The notes: generated from the letters alone by a model not told the origin. DNA of 64,000 nt from Roridomyces roridus (GCA_029378245.1 JARKIF010000168.1:1-64000), one strand, 5' to 3'. Positions 20,439-32,598 are shown, counted from the first letter of the stretch. A program made the numbers and translations.

Positions 20439-22115
20439 TCAATCAAACCCTGTGAGCAACTGACGAAAGTCACCAGCGTAACGACGGCGAGCATCCGACG
20501 GCGACTTGCGACATTGTGCCTGCTTCAACATGAGAGCGGCATGCTTCTCCCGTTTCTGCTTCTTCTCCTCCGCCACCGCTGCCTTCTTCTCCTCCGCAGC
20601 TGCCTCTGCTATGAGACGATGCATTCGTCGACTCTGTGCACCCTTGTCACCCAAAAACTGCTCCGCTGCCGCTGCCAGGATCCACGGGGACAGCATATCG
20701 TTAGCCCAGCCCAGGAAGTCATCCCAGCCTGAAACAAATGAGATTGCAGCATCAAAACCCATCGCATTGCGTACCGGCATGAAGATAGGTCACACCGGCC
20801 AATGCGCAAAACGCGGCAGCCGACTCGCCAATCGCTATCCAGCAGGTATCGTCAGCAGCCCCGCGGACAGTGCGTAGATGGCGATGAACATTCAACGTGA
20901 GCCCGAGAAGCGCAAACAAAGGGCGACATGTGCATGCCGCCCGAATCTCCTGAAGAACGTGTCAAATGGGCCAGCCATACCGAGGAGATAACTCACATCT
21001 CGTTCGGAGGACGAAGATCGAGGCGACAGGCGAACGACCAGCACGGTTGCTGCGAGATGTAGAAAATGTTGCCCCAATGATCGGAAGCCTTCATTGAATG
21101 CCACGTCCTCTCCAAAGTGAAGATAATAGGTGGAGTCCGTCAGAGCAGCCGTGAGAAATACAGGATCCACCGCCTCCAATGGGGGGAGCCGGGGGTACAC
21201 CTCTGAAAGGTGCACACGAGAGACGTCTAGCTTCTCCCAACAATTGTCGCCAATTGCCGCTGAGATGTCTCCACCGCGGAGGGCGGTTCGCAGCGTGCCA
21301 TCCACAACGAGACAGTCCAAACTGAGCAGTCGATCATCGCGGGGCGCCAAGGGCACATCGCTCAGGACACGCATGCGATGTTCATACAGGCTCTGGTCCA
21401 TGCCACAGACGAAAGGGGTTCCTTCTCGCTGCTCACGGGCGCGAGACACCCAAGGATCAAACAGGGACTGGAGCCAACCGAGCGTCACCGAATACCCTGA
21501 ATCGGTGTTTCAATCGGACTTGCCCCAGGACGTGAATCACGTACCACGACGCTGCAGACATACCCCAACAATAGCCTCGAATTATCCCCCATACGCTTCA
21601 TGTTGGGGAAAGCGGGCCGTCCTCGAGCTGTCTGAGGATCGTGTAGCTGGAGACCGTACAACAAGGTGAGATGACAGAGAAAGATATTGCTCGCCAGCGA
21701 GGAGCAAAGGTCCTAAAAATGCATGAGTGGAAAGTATGAACCAGTTTATACAACATACACTCATCGGTGGCGCGATTGGTTGCATGCATGCGGATAGCGT
21801 TGGATACATGGCCAAGGAAAGGACCGCCTCGATGACTGCGTCTCCGAGCCAGTCGAGGACCTTGTATTCGCTTCTCATGTAAGCCTTGTACAGGGAGTCA
21901 CCGTCCAATGCTGGAAATTCCGGCGGATATTTGGTCGGGAACTTGGGGGGATAGTCGACTGGAATTTTTCGCCACCTGGTATAGGGTAGATCGTCCAGCT
22001 GCTTCATTAGGACCTCGGGGGAAGAGTCAAGAGGGACGAGGTCTCTTTCAGGAATGGGGTCTCGCAAAAGAGCGTTCGGTAAATGTGTCATGGTCTCCAA
22101 GGGTGTCCGACGCAT
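20439..22115 (-). CDS. RNase III-like domain protein, probably non-catalytic
   Basis: Five exons (22115-21759, 21712-21541, 21496-20997, 20949-20775, 20728-20439) give 497 residues in one consistent frame. The N-terminal half carries an RNase III signature, YKVLDWLGDAVIEAVLS, followed by a helix SSLASNIFLCHLTLLYGL and then MGDNSRLLLGYV. Aligned with bacterial RNase III (LEFLGD and DTVEALIG), the first Glu is Asp and the second metal-binding Glu is Arg. A second RNase III-like region may follow (GEDVAFNEGFRSLGQHF). The C-terminus is a charged Lys/Glu/Ala coil (AEEKKAAVAEEKKQKREKH). By analogy with mitochondrial ribosomal L44-type proteins it may be a structural RNA-binding protein; this is inference. 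The first-exon start could also be the ATG at 22091. Confidence 0.6.
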
Positions 22116-22174
22116 CGGGTGTGAATCAAGAAGGGTCTGTGGACTGTATATCCAATCAGGCTGTTTGGGCAGCT

Positions 22175-22560
22175 GCAATGGAATCTGGATGAACGAAGAC
22201 GCGTGAAAGAACGCGACGGTGGTGCGTCGGCGTGGCTGAAAAGTGCGCTGCTGGTTGCTTGCTGCACGCGTTGCGGGGCATCAATTTGGCCACAGAAGCA
22301 CTCGCGAGCGACGGGGCTGGAACTTCGCGCGCGTTCCGGGCTGCAGGGTGGACGCGGTGGCTTCAAAGCTGGCACGGATCAGTGTACTGATGGCGATCCC
22401 GATATGGCGTGACAGTTACTCAATCTGGACTCTCTGATTCTCCCAAGTCTTCCCTCAAGCGAATGTACAAGACTTATATTCAGAAATTCACATTCAGAGA
22501 GTACATTTAATCGACAACAAGGCAACGGTCGTAGTTCCCTGTAAGATGAGTCAATTGTTT
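22175..22560. repeat. Duplicated segment C, copy 2
   Basis: Partner of 19868-20260. It spans the region between the start of the RNase III-like gene and the 3' end of the disrupted oligopeptide transporter, so it contains that gene's last exon and 3' flank plus the promoter side of the RNase III-like gene. Confidence 0.55.
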
Positions 22561-25500
22561 GATCTTTGCACAAACTCCAAAGTCACTCACCGCCCTGATT
22601 CGCACCCCACCATTGCGGGAAGAGGTGGGCTTTGCCCGAAGCGCCCTGGACAGCAAAACTGAGTAGAAACACCATTACCTGGGTTCCTCCGTCGAGGGCT
22701 AAAGCAAAATATGAATACAAGTTAGCTAAAGAGTAAAGAAAACGCACCAGCAGCAAGGACATAGTTGTACTTTGTGAACCACCTCGGGTACCGCGTGCGC
22801 AACCACCACTGCGAGAGGTAGGCGATGGAGAAGTACATAAAGATGGACGAGTTGATTCCGACGCAGAGCCAGCCGATGTAGTAGCAGATGACGGGCGTGT
22901 AGAGGTAGTCCGCACGCAGTTTGGGGAAGTAGCGGTGTACAAGCCAGAATGGAAGGGGTACAAAGAGGCCGACGACGTAGGCCCATGCGACCCATTGGTA
23001 GCGCTTGTTGACCGCAAAGAGCTGGTGACTGCCAGAGCGTTGAGATTGGATTCAAACAGAGTGCGGTAATCTTACCTCAGACCACCCCATGCAATCGCTT
23101 GGGAATTGTACTGCTGGGGTTGTTGTCCACTCCCTAAGATGGATCAGTAAGGTCGGATAAAAGCCGCTGTGCTTACAGATATTAGTCCCTTCGATCGACA
23201 ACAAAATGTGACGTTGGTTATCAATGATGGAATTCATGAGCACTGTGTGCGGGTTTAGTACGATGGCTAAATGAAAACTCCAAACAAACCGAAATTCAGC
23301 ACGGCCCCGAACAGAGTCCCAACCACCTGAGCAAAGAACGCAGCTCGCGGCGGCAGTTTGGTGTCTGGAAAAGATTAGCCAGAGTCATTCAAAACAGTTG
23401 GCTTACACTGAGCAATTTTCAAGTCTCTGAGTAGCAGTTGTGCCTGAGTGACCGAATCTACAAACAGACTTTAGTCGATTTCTTGGACCGAGTTCAAGAC
23501 GTACTGTAACTGAAGAGGACGAAGAACATGTTTGCCACGGGCTTCCCGGGATGGATGAACCCTCCGATCATCTGCACGAACGGCTGGATGATAAATCCAA
23601 GCCCGGTGATGGCGTAGAGCGCCCCAAAGAACACGATGGAAATTGTTGCGAGGCAGGAGCGAGATAAGTAGACCCCACCAAGGCAGTGTCGAATCCGTCT
23701 TGTAGATGATAACGAGAGAGATGATGATACTTATGATCAGCGTCAAGATGTACCTGCCAAAAAAGTGAATTCTATAATGGCGAACATCACGAAGAAACTT
23801 GCCAGCTATTTGGGGCATCCGGATACTAACAATAATCCCATCAGACGATACCGTCGTAGCAGGAATAGCTACAGACCTTGAGCATCTCCCGATAATGCGG
23901 GTCCAAGTCCTCGTCGTCCCCGGGCGCCTCTCGGACACCATCGTCTTGCCAGAATCGCCAGTTGAACGACACCCACGCCCCTTTGAGTTTAGCGGGCGTT
24001 GCCCAAGACCATGCAGCCCGGAGGTCTTCGCGGTTCCACAAGAGGAGGTGGGTAAAGGTGGCGGCCATACCCTTTGCGATGTCTAGTAGGGCACAATGAA
24101 CAGGAAGAGATTCTTACCAAGTTCGTGGTGAGGAGCTGAACGACCCATGTCGATGCGTAGAATGGCTTGAATGGAGGAGTTAGTTGGTTCAATCGACCTG
24201 GCAAGACTCACAAGCCCTTGCTGTTCGAGCAACACAGGGTCGACCTGCAGATTTTCATTCAGGATCAAAAGCTGATCATACTGGGTCCCGTTTTCGTAGA
24301 ACAAGAGTTGCGACAAGCTGCAAGAAAGCATGAGTGTCAGTTGACAGTCGGAAGACAGACGTACGAAGGGGAAGTTCTTCGCTTGCCAGATGTTGTTATA
24401 ATACACTGCGCAGAAGACGATCCTACAGAGGATGGTGAGGTGGTTCATCGCAAAATTCGATTCACATACATGCAAAGGATATATCCAATAAAGTTGCTAA
24501 ACTGCGCCTTGAGCGGGATGGTCATCGGGTTGATACCTCCCGAGATGTACTGCCAGTCAAAGCAGAGGGACAATAGTCCCAAACCTTGGAAAGCTCAGAT
24601 TTTGCTGAAAACACGGATGCATGCAACCGACCTTCATTTCCGTTACTTCCGCCAAAGACCTTGAACAATTTGAGGAGAGGCCGACTATTATTCGCAACAA
24701 ATGACGCACCCGGGTAAAGTCAGCCGAGCGCGGATTCGCCAGACAGAATACTGAGAAACCCGTGAGGAGGGGGAACATCCACTCTGGAAGTATTTCCCAG
24801 AAGAAGATCCTGTAAGACAGATTCAGTATTGTAAAATAATTGGGCGTTGACATACACAAAGAAGGCGATCCAGAATAGTCGCAGTTTCTTCCTAGCACCA
24901 TCGGCGTCTTTGTATAGTGCATCAAACATGGAGACTAGTGGTAGTACTCCAGGGTACAGCATTTTAGACGGGTAGAGCAGGACCGCTGAGAATCATGAGA
25001 CGTCGTCATGGCCGAGATGGGGGGACCTACGTCGAAACAAACCGCCAATTCCGTACCCCCCAAGCTGGGAAGCGAAGAGAAGGAAAATAGCGGCTCCGGC
25101 GTTGGGCGTGAAGTCATAATAGAGACGTTGGACTGCCAAAACCTCGGTGGCGAGGGCGGAGTTTGCGGCAGCGCTGGCCATGATGACGATAAAAGCATTT
25201 TCTTTCTTGTTAAAGGGGTGCTGCAAAATGAAACGAGTTGGCTGTCAGACAGGCGGAAGAAAGGGGGCATGTACTGACGGGGTTGAGGTACCGGAAGAAA
25301 CCCGAGGTGGGGATGATGCTCTCCAGGGCTTTGCCGAGGATGAACGCGATAATGGCCAGAACATGGTGCTAACCGAGCACCGTTTGGGGCTTGAAGTAGT
25401 ATATTTCGGCTGGCAGTAAGCTCAGCCTCAAGGACCCGAACAGAAGCGTGGAGCGCACCCAATACACCACCGAAGGCGCTTAATCCCAGACCGAGGACCA

Positions 25501-25697
25501 TGGCGCGGATTGTCCAATGGGTTCAGAGTTTCGTCGTCCACGACAGTGATGACATGGGTCGCAATGTCTCTTTCGTCCCGGAGAACTGCAAACTCGGTGG
25601 AAGATTCGTTGGCGGTTTCGACATCGCCCTTCTTCTCGTCGATCTTTTCGTCGATGGAGGCAGTTGAGGGCTCTTTCTCGTTGGCCACCTCAGCCAT
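22507..25697 (-). pseudogene. Oligopeptide transporter (OPT family), disrupted copy
   Basis: A many-exon minus-strand gene runs from MAEVANEKEPSTASIDEK to a last exon ending CLVVD. OPT landmarks are clear: RDERDIATHVIT, EIYYFKPQTV, HPFNKKENAF, SALATEVLAVQRLYY, LLYPSKMLYPGVLPL, FSVFCLANPRSADFTR, FGGSNGNEGLGLL, CFDWQYISGGINP and FPQWWGANQ. The family imports small peptides or related substrates with protons across the plasma membrane through 12-16 helices. Compared with the paralog at 57809, an extra base near 25518 shifts the first exon (LNPWTIRAM is lost). A compensating pair of indels also leaves an in-frame TAG at 25369-25371 in the first membrane region. Either it is a recent pseudogene or these are sequencing errors; all other exons and splice sites look intact. 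Confidence 0.75.
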
Positions 25698-26894
25698 TGG
25701 AGCAGCTGCGTGGGTGAGAATAGAAGGGTGGACTGAAGGCTGCCTTATATAATGGTCAGTTGACGGCTGGCCGCCCGAAATACCAGGAAGATAACACATT
25801 ACCATGCATCCATTCACCGGGCAGAGGCATCCCGTCATTGTTGACAGATGTTGCCGCCTAACCGAAAGACGAGCATACGCACACACACCACCCCGCGTTT
25901 TTTTTGGTATCGTCGTATATATATATACCTGGAGGAACGACTGGGTGAAAACTTATTGAGATAGGCAAAAGCACCCGTTGAACGCTTCCACAGTTCAGCT
26001 GGCGTGAGAGCCAGCTGTCCTCCTCGGCGGGATGCTGATAAGTGTAGCACATGGACGCTCCCGTTGCATTAGGCCGGCCTAAATGCTCCTCTAGAAGTGG
26101 CCATTGATGGGATGATTAGGGTTGACAAGTTGTAGCAATGCGAAGAAAGAAATGAATCGGTTCTTGAGCGATATATACCGCGTCGCCAAGCTCCAGGTGC
26201 CTCGAAGATCGGCCGGGCCATAAGTATGTTGTGGACCAAGGTCAGCACGAACATGCAGGCTCAAGGGTCTTCAGAATGATCCACAAGGCGTAACCCGCAC
26301 ACTTTGACGACCCGACTCGAGGATTTATCAATGCCCATAGTGAGTACTAGTGCAGCAGTTCAAGCAAGTCGGAACTGGTTGGAGGCAAGTTGGAGGCAAT
26401 TGACAAAACAATTGGCGTGGGAACGACTTTCCCGATTCGTTTTCCATCAGGCCATCAGCTCTCTCTTTTGTACTCGTCGATCATAATTGGAGGCCTTAAC
26501 AATAAGAGAATGCAAGACCATGCCGACCTGCCAAGCACCGTCCGGGACACTTTTTCTTCTCCTCCATCCACTGCGCTACCCCTCCCCGCCCTGTCCTCCT
26601 TTTCCTCGCCAATTTCCGGCCTCTCCTCGTCGAGCTTTGCTCAGCATATCCGGAAATAACTGCTCGACTCGTCTCCCTCTCGTCTATTGTTAAAAATGCT
26701 GCCAAATGTGTGTCCGAACGAGCCAGAAACACGTATACGCCTCTTAATTCTCTCCCAGAACATTCTTGGACAAGAGGACGGCCCTGCCGCCGCTGATGTA
26801 CGTGCATTGCAAATTAACAATTATTTTATTCATCCATGTGTAGTACTGGAAGAGAGCAGTCTATCGGCCTGCCCCATCCCGATTCACCGTCGAG
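25698..26894. other. Intergenic region with (TA)n tract
   Basis: No gene recognised. A short (TA)n run lies near 25916-25927 upstream of the transporter start. A plus-strand open frame at 26687-26950 overlaps the start of the next gene and is featureless. The promoters of the divergent transporter and PX-PB1 genes probably lie here. Confidence 0.5.
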
Positions 26895-29034
26895 ATGCTT
26901 CCCCCAGTCAAGCTGGGTATGTGCGCCTCTCTCTTCCATCCCACCTCTAACTTTTTCCTCCAGGAGGTAACTACAACTTCTGCATGCGGGTATGCCCTGC
27001 CTCTCGAGGAGACCGTGTGTCGGTGTCATCTCGAGGTTCTCACACAGAATACGAGATCCTCCGTCGGTGGGAAGACTGCCTCATCTTCCAAGACACCCTC
27101 GAGCGTGAATATAACCGCCTTGCCTTCTCCAAACGTTCACGTCTCGTCGCCGGCAAGGGTGTCCGCAAGAACGGCGTCTACCTGAACAGCGATCGCGCCT
27201 CCTCCTGGGAATCCCTACCTCCAGGCCCCGAGCCTGATTCTGTCGCCCAGGACATCCACGACCTGATTCCCCGGCTCACGAAACGCGGCACGATGTTCCG
27301 TGCCAGCCAAGCCACGACGGACCAGCGGCAGGCTGAACTCACCGCGTTCATCACCGCTCTCCTTGCGGACGATGTCCCCACGTTGCTTCATGACTTTAGG
27401 AGGGAACGTGAAGTGACCGATTTTTTCGGGTTCTGGCGCAGGGATCACGATATCCAACAGAAGAAGTCGCCTAGCAAAAGTCCCTCGTCGGGCAAGTCCC
27501 GGAGCTCGGTCACCAGCAGCGTCTTCTCGTCGTATTTCTCGACCGCGGCAAGCGACACCGCCGTCGACTCTCCATCTCGCCGCGAGCGTGCTCTGTCGTC
27601 GGCATCGTCCGACTCTTCTTCCATACCCTCCACTGGGAGCGCACGGAGCTCTATCAGTGTGCAAATTACACTGGACGATGAGCCTGTGCCTTTCGGTCAC
27701 AACCCTTTGCACGGTGGCAATCTCGAGCCTCAGCAACGCCCTGAGCAGTTGGAACGCAAACCAAGCTTCCGGGGTGGCAAGTTCTTGGCAGCCGTCGCTA
27801 GGAGGGCACGCAAGAACACAGTTGAAGATTCTCAAGGTCCTCCTCGCCCTGATTCTAGAGCATCCAACGCTACAACTGGTTTGTCTATTTCTCGCCACAT
27901 TTGATACATCAATTAACTCTTTGCCAGTGAACCAGCAACATCCCTGCCGTGAATCGTGGCAGACTACCGCCTCGGGGATGACCTTCCTTCAAGATCTCCA
28001 CCTGACTCTTCCCAACGAGTCGAACGAGGACGACACCCACTCTTCGCGGATGTCCATGGCCAGCATAGCGACGTTCCGGACTGAGGTCTCGGCCGAAGGC
28101 GTCATGCCGCGCTACTACCTTCCCGAGTCCAACCCCGCACGGCTGTCGACCGCGAGCTTCATGACCGATATGTCCGCCGATGCCATCATCCCGTCAGCAT
28201 CCCGCCGCGCGACTCTCACGAGGGCCCCGCGGAGGGACAGCGTAGCGTCGTCAGTTATTTCCGAGGGAGATGCAATCGACGAATATTTCTTCGGTAAGCA
28301 GTGCCTTTTAATCTGATTTCGGGTTTTTCAAATTTTATATAGATGCGTTCCCGCGGCCCTGTTCCTTCATTCCCCAGGTTCCCGTACAAACTCGGCCAGA
28401 GACGCCGAGAATATCGATTCCGTCGCCGCCGTCCCCTACGGCCTCTGAATTCGACTCGCCATCACCAACAACCCCTGAATCCCCCATCAGCCCGACGTTC
28501 TTGCGGCGCAAGCAGGCGTTGAGAGCGCGGTCCCCCTCGCCTTCCGCCTCCATAGCAGCCTCCGTCCTCTCAGACTCCACCATGCAGTCTGCATTCTCCG
28601 ACTCCACCGGGTCCACGATAACCCCTTCGGTGTATTCGTTCTATTCTGCACGCTCCGATTTTAGTTCGACGACAGCAGCGTCAGCTTCCACCACCTCCTC
28701 ATCCGGCCCGCTAGTGATCAAAGCGGCGCACAACAACTCGATCATCCTGCTTCGCGCGGAAGAAGATCTGTCACTTACTGCTGTCCGTCAAAAGCTTCAA
28801 GACAAGTTCCTCGGGCAGGAGGGTATCACGCTCCCCGACAAGTTTGCTCTCGCGTATATGATCCCTGCGTCGCCCGTCAAAGCGACTATGCGGGCGAGAG
28901 GCAACTCGGTATCGTCTTCGTCCAAGGACACGGCGTTGATGGAGATGCTTTCGACTGAGGAGGAATGGATGAGACTGAGGGCGTCTCTGGACGGGGCGAA
29001 GCTCACTCTGCGAGTGGTTGCCCCTGTTGCGTGA
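26895..29034 (+). CDS. PX and PB1 domain protein
   Basis: Exons 26895-26916, 26964-27878, 27928-28293 and 28343-29034 encode 664 residues. The first ~160 residues look like a PX phosphoinositide-binding domain: NYNFCMRVCPAS, then EYEILRRWEDCLIFQDTL (the RRY/W-x-D-F-type core), then ELTAFITALLADD and LHDFRRE as its closing helices. The middle is Ser-rich and probably disordered and phosphorylated. The last ~105 residues (from about 558, IKAAHNNSIILLRAEEDLSL, then QKLQDKFLGQEGI and LAYMIPA) resemble a PB1 domain, which pairs with other PB1 or acidic partners. PX plus PB1 recalls the polarity scaffold Bem1/Scd2, but no SH3 domains are visible. A membrane-associated scaffold is inferred. Confidence 0.7.
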
Positions 29035-29334
29035 AGAGCAAAGGAACCACACAGTCTTTCTTTATACCTATTTCATCATCCCACCCACTCATCTTCGACT
29101 TACGATTTTTCACTGACTGACTCCACCCTTTTCTTTCGAGGTAGCTGGATGGAAATGATTCCTTTACGTCTTTTCACGTCCACCCCCTTATTTATCCGTT
29201 CGGATATTCACTCTTATAATGTAGCTCAAGACTCCCGTACTCAAGTTACGAACGATTTTAAATGGATTCAATAGGATTCAAATGATTTGCCATGAAAGAG
29301 GCTTGAGTGGCCGTACCCCGCGTGGGACCTAGGC

Positions 29335-29359
29335 CTTATTATTATTATTATTATTATTA
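29335..29359. repeat. (TTA)n microsatellite
   Basis: About eight TTA units between the convergent PX-PB1 gene and the Arp10-like gene, probably in the 3' untranslated region of the latter. Confidence 0.85.
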
Positions 29360-29405
29360 CACGTTGGATGCATGAGACGAAGACGAAAACAAAACATGGT
29401 AAGTG

Positions 29406-31325
29406 CTAAGCCCCAACTGGAACCGGTGACGGCTGGGGAACCGGATTCGCGGACGGTGCCCCAGCTGGAAGTGGCGACCTCGTCCAATCCGGTAAAACAA
29501 TCTGCTGCTCCACCTCCATCGAAACGTCCAAATTCCCATCCCCATCGTGGTTCGCAGCATCCACCGAATCCCACTGCTCGCGATTCACCTCCACTCCGCC
29601 TGTTTTGAGAGCCCCAGCCAACGACCCGCCAACCCAAGCCATCGTCGCAGGCGAAAATGCAGGCGCCTTGCCACCATTGGCATTCGCCCTTGCCTTGGTT
29701 GCAACCGGCGGATTGGGGTTGTTCAAAATCGAAAAGTAGGGCAACATCGGCCTCAGACACGCGTATCTATCGTACTGCGGCAGAGGCGGCCTGTCGGGTC
29801 GATCCGTTCTTGAAGGTTGGCGAAGTGGTGCCTGTGGCGGTGCGACTGCTCGGACGAGTTCGTGCTGCAGTCGGGGAATGAACCCAGGGAGCATGGATGT
29901 CCCGCCAGCTACTAATATTGAGGATGCCATCGTTTTGCGAAGGTCCACGGGTACCTGAAATTTTTTAGTTGATGCACTTTTGAAGCAGAAAGTATTCACC
30001 TTGACGAGGGCATCCAATATGACTTCAGCTATACTGCTCTCATCGACATCCCCACCTTCAAACAACACTTCCGCAGTCCGCTCCCGTATCCACCCAGGTA
30101 TGATCAACGTTCCCCTCCCAGTCCCCGTCTGCTGCGCAACCGGAGGCACAACTCGCATCTGCAGCTCCGTCGCAGTTGAATTTCGCGTGTACAGCATCGC
30201 CAGCACCTCCAAGTGACTTTCACCGCGGTGATTATCCGCAGCAGGTATCCTCGGGTTCGATATGATCGAAAATTCGGAAGAGGCACGGTGGGACGAGCGC
30301 CCTGCAAAGGAAAAATCGGATTCCGACTGTGTAGATTCGCTCGGGGGCAAATCTGGCTCGGAGGATTCGTCCGCGCCGGGAGTGGCGTCTCGTGTGTCGA
30401 CACGCGAGTCGTCGTTGAGTCCGTCTCCGACGAAACAACAACGCGCCTTTATCTCTTCTACCACAGCGTCTGTTAGGACCTCTTGCGGTACACGTGTTGA
30501 TCGATTGGCGGCGGGTATACTGCTAGCACTGAGAGAGGTCGGCGGGGGTAAGTAGGTTCCAAAGAGGAGGAGCAGGGCGCGGAGATGGGATGTTAATCGC
30601 GCTCCGGCAAGTGGGGTCGTCCGGAGTTGGGGAAATAGTGGTCGAGCAGCGAATATCTGCAATAAAAAATGAGTGTTGTTGGAAGAAAGAGCAGCTGGCA
30701 TGCGTACGGGGAGTGCCACTGATTCGAGGTGCCCGCAATCTACTACCAGCCCAGTTATTCGCCCGACAGCAAGTAACGACAATAGATGACTCGGCGCAAA
30801 CGAGACAGAAGGAACCTGCAGATTGTCGAAGAGAATACGCGCCATTATGTCTTTGATATACAGCGGCAGCAGCGCATGCTCAACGAGAATGACCTTGCGC
30901 GCCTTCGGGTCGGTCAGCAGCGAGCTTTACTGAAAGTAAGTCGTAGACCGAGAAAAGCGAGAGTGAAAACTCACTCACTCGTGAAACACGGAGCGCAGAC
31001 ACCGCTCGAGCCTGAACTCCAATATCCGTTCCTCCTCTGCCTTTTCCAACGCATCTGCAGGTCGGCTGAGGTTCCAAAGGGGTGCCTCGTCTGCCCCGCC
31101 TGCATAAAACACGTCCCGAGGCCGTCCTTCGCCACTGAATCCCACTTTCCAAATCCGAGAGCCCGCGTCGATAATTACTCGGTCTTCGACACCGTACAAA
31201 GAGTGCCTCCGCGTCGTTGCATAGTGCGGAGAGGATTGGACTGCACTCGAGGTCGCTACACGCGCGATTGTCGGTGTTTTCGGGTCGAGCGAAGACTTGC
31301 CTTGAGGAGTGGAAGGCACGGACAT
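29406..31325 (-). CDS. Actin-related protein, Arp10/ACTR10-like
   Basis: Exons 31325-30979, 30924-30000 and 29954-29406 give 606 residues. The actin fold is visible from RVIIDAGSRIWKVGFSGEGRPR (nucleotide-binding phosphate loop 1) through LTDPKARKVILVEHALLP, VPSVSFAPSHLLSLLAVGR, TGLVVDCGHLESVALPV (phosphate loop 2) and SSILVAGGTSMLPGF near the C-terminus. Arp10 caps the pointed end of the dynactin filament, the cofactor of cytoplasmic dynein; the assignment rests on the order and wording of these motifs. The protein is about 200 residues longer than typical, owing to a Ser/Asp/Glu-rich insertion (SEPDLPPSESTQSESDFSF) and a Pro-rich C-terminus. The acceptor of intron 1 must be the aaag at 30925-30926; the nearer cag would give a stop. 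Confidence 0.75.
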
Positions 31326-31377
31326 GGGGATAAACACAGATAAATAATCCTCCGCGTCAAGTAATGTAGTCTATCAT

Positions 31378-32598
31378 CTAGTTCATCCGCGCCCATAGTA
31401 CCATCAAGGCCAGCACCCACTGCTCAAACTGCTCTTTCGACATGAAGAGCAGCGCCTGCGACAGAACGGCCTTGGTTATCTGGGCAGCCATACCCTGTCG
31501 TGGAGTGAGAAGCAGGTTTACCAGAGAACGAATAGACAAACCCTGTACCATCCTGCAGGACCCTCCTTCTTCATCACTTCGGCCAGAATGTCGAGCGCCC
31601 CGGGGTGCTTCAGCCCAGAGTGGTCGTGATGCGGTTTGTGAGCAGCAGGGGGCGGTAAATGGCCTGCTTCTGCAGCATCGTCATCCGCGGTACGGGTTTG
31701 GATACGAACCTTGGCCATGATATACGGGTAGGTCACCACTGTGGCCAATGTTTTGCTGGTGGCGCCAACCAGGAAAGACAACCCTGCGGAAAGCTTATCG
31801 CCCGACCCCGCCTTGAGCTGGGCAGCGACAAAAAGACTCTTGACGCGCTCAAACACGCCGTAGGTAATGGCCGGGTTAACGGTCAGCACCAAACCGGGCT
31901 TGATCCCCAGCCAGAGCCCGCCCACACCCTCTTCCTCGACAATTTCGCGCGCAACGCCGAGGAACGAATCATCGCCATTGCTGCTCCCTTTTCCCTTCCC
32001 GACCTGCTGCCGAGTTGCAATGACTGAAACTGGGATGGTGAATATTTGAGCAAGAGCTCCAGCGACAGCCCCGAGTAACAATTCGGCAGCGGTGGACAGG
32101 GCGGGGACCGGTGAGCCAGGGGGCAGTTTATTCGTTAACCGCGAGATGTACGAGCCCCGTACGAAGGAATAGAAGAAGAAGTAGGCGTATTCTGGCCCGT
32201 CCGTTAGTAAACGCAGCGCGCAAGACCAAGTCGCGCACGCATGGAGAATGTGTTGAGCATCGTCGCCCAGAAACCGCGGTACCACCCCATAATCCCTTCT
32301 TTTTCAAGAATGCGCATGAGGATGGGGAACATGGACATCTCTGCCTTGCTCTTGCCCTTGGAAGCCTGTATCCGTGTCTTTGCACTAGTAACAGCCCGGT
32401 AAGAGAGGGAAACACTGCAGACGGATTCCATACACATCTAGAGGGTAGACAACGCTTGAAAGATTGGTTAGACCCTCGAGTGTTCAGGCCGGAGACGATG
32501 GCGGCTCACGCAGTGCTAAAGCAGCCTCCGAGTGCACCTGCAAAGGCGGCGCCAAAGGGCGTGAGCTTGACTGGAATCGCCTTGGACTGGACCGACAT
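31378..32598 (-). CDS. Mitochondrial-carrier family (SLC25) protein, peroxisomal-type adenine nucleotide carrier-like
   Basis: Starts MSVQSKAIPVKLTPFGAAFAG at 32598 and ends VLALMVLWARMN. The three-fold carrier repeat is visible. The first signature, YPLDVAKTRIQ, is assembled across a 21-nt microexon (32454-32434). The second is IPVSVIATRQQ and the third YPYIMAKVRIQ, each followed by a GLWLG/GWYRG-type motif. The wording of the second and third repeats is closer to peroxisomal ANT1/PMP34-like carriers than to inner-membrane ADP/ATP carriers, but the substrate is inferred. The last exon is reached through a donor right after WYR. Its start is 132 bases from the divergent methyltransferase gene, suggesting a shared promoter. 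Confidence 0.8.

Noticed and set aside
25360..25385. Reading the TAG in the disrupted OPT copy as part of an intron (gttagc...ggcaaag)
   Set aside because: That intron would delete a membrane helix (FLAIIAF) conserved in the paralog, so the stop is treated as a lesion.
32390..32530. Apparent loss of the first Px(D/E)xx(K/R) signature in the SLC25 carrier
   Set aside because: A 21-nt microexon (32454-32434) restores YPLDVAKTRIQ, so the carrier looks intact.
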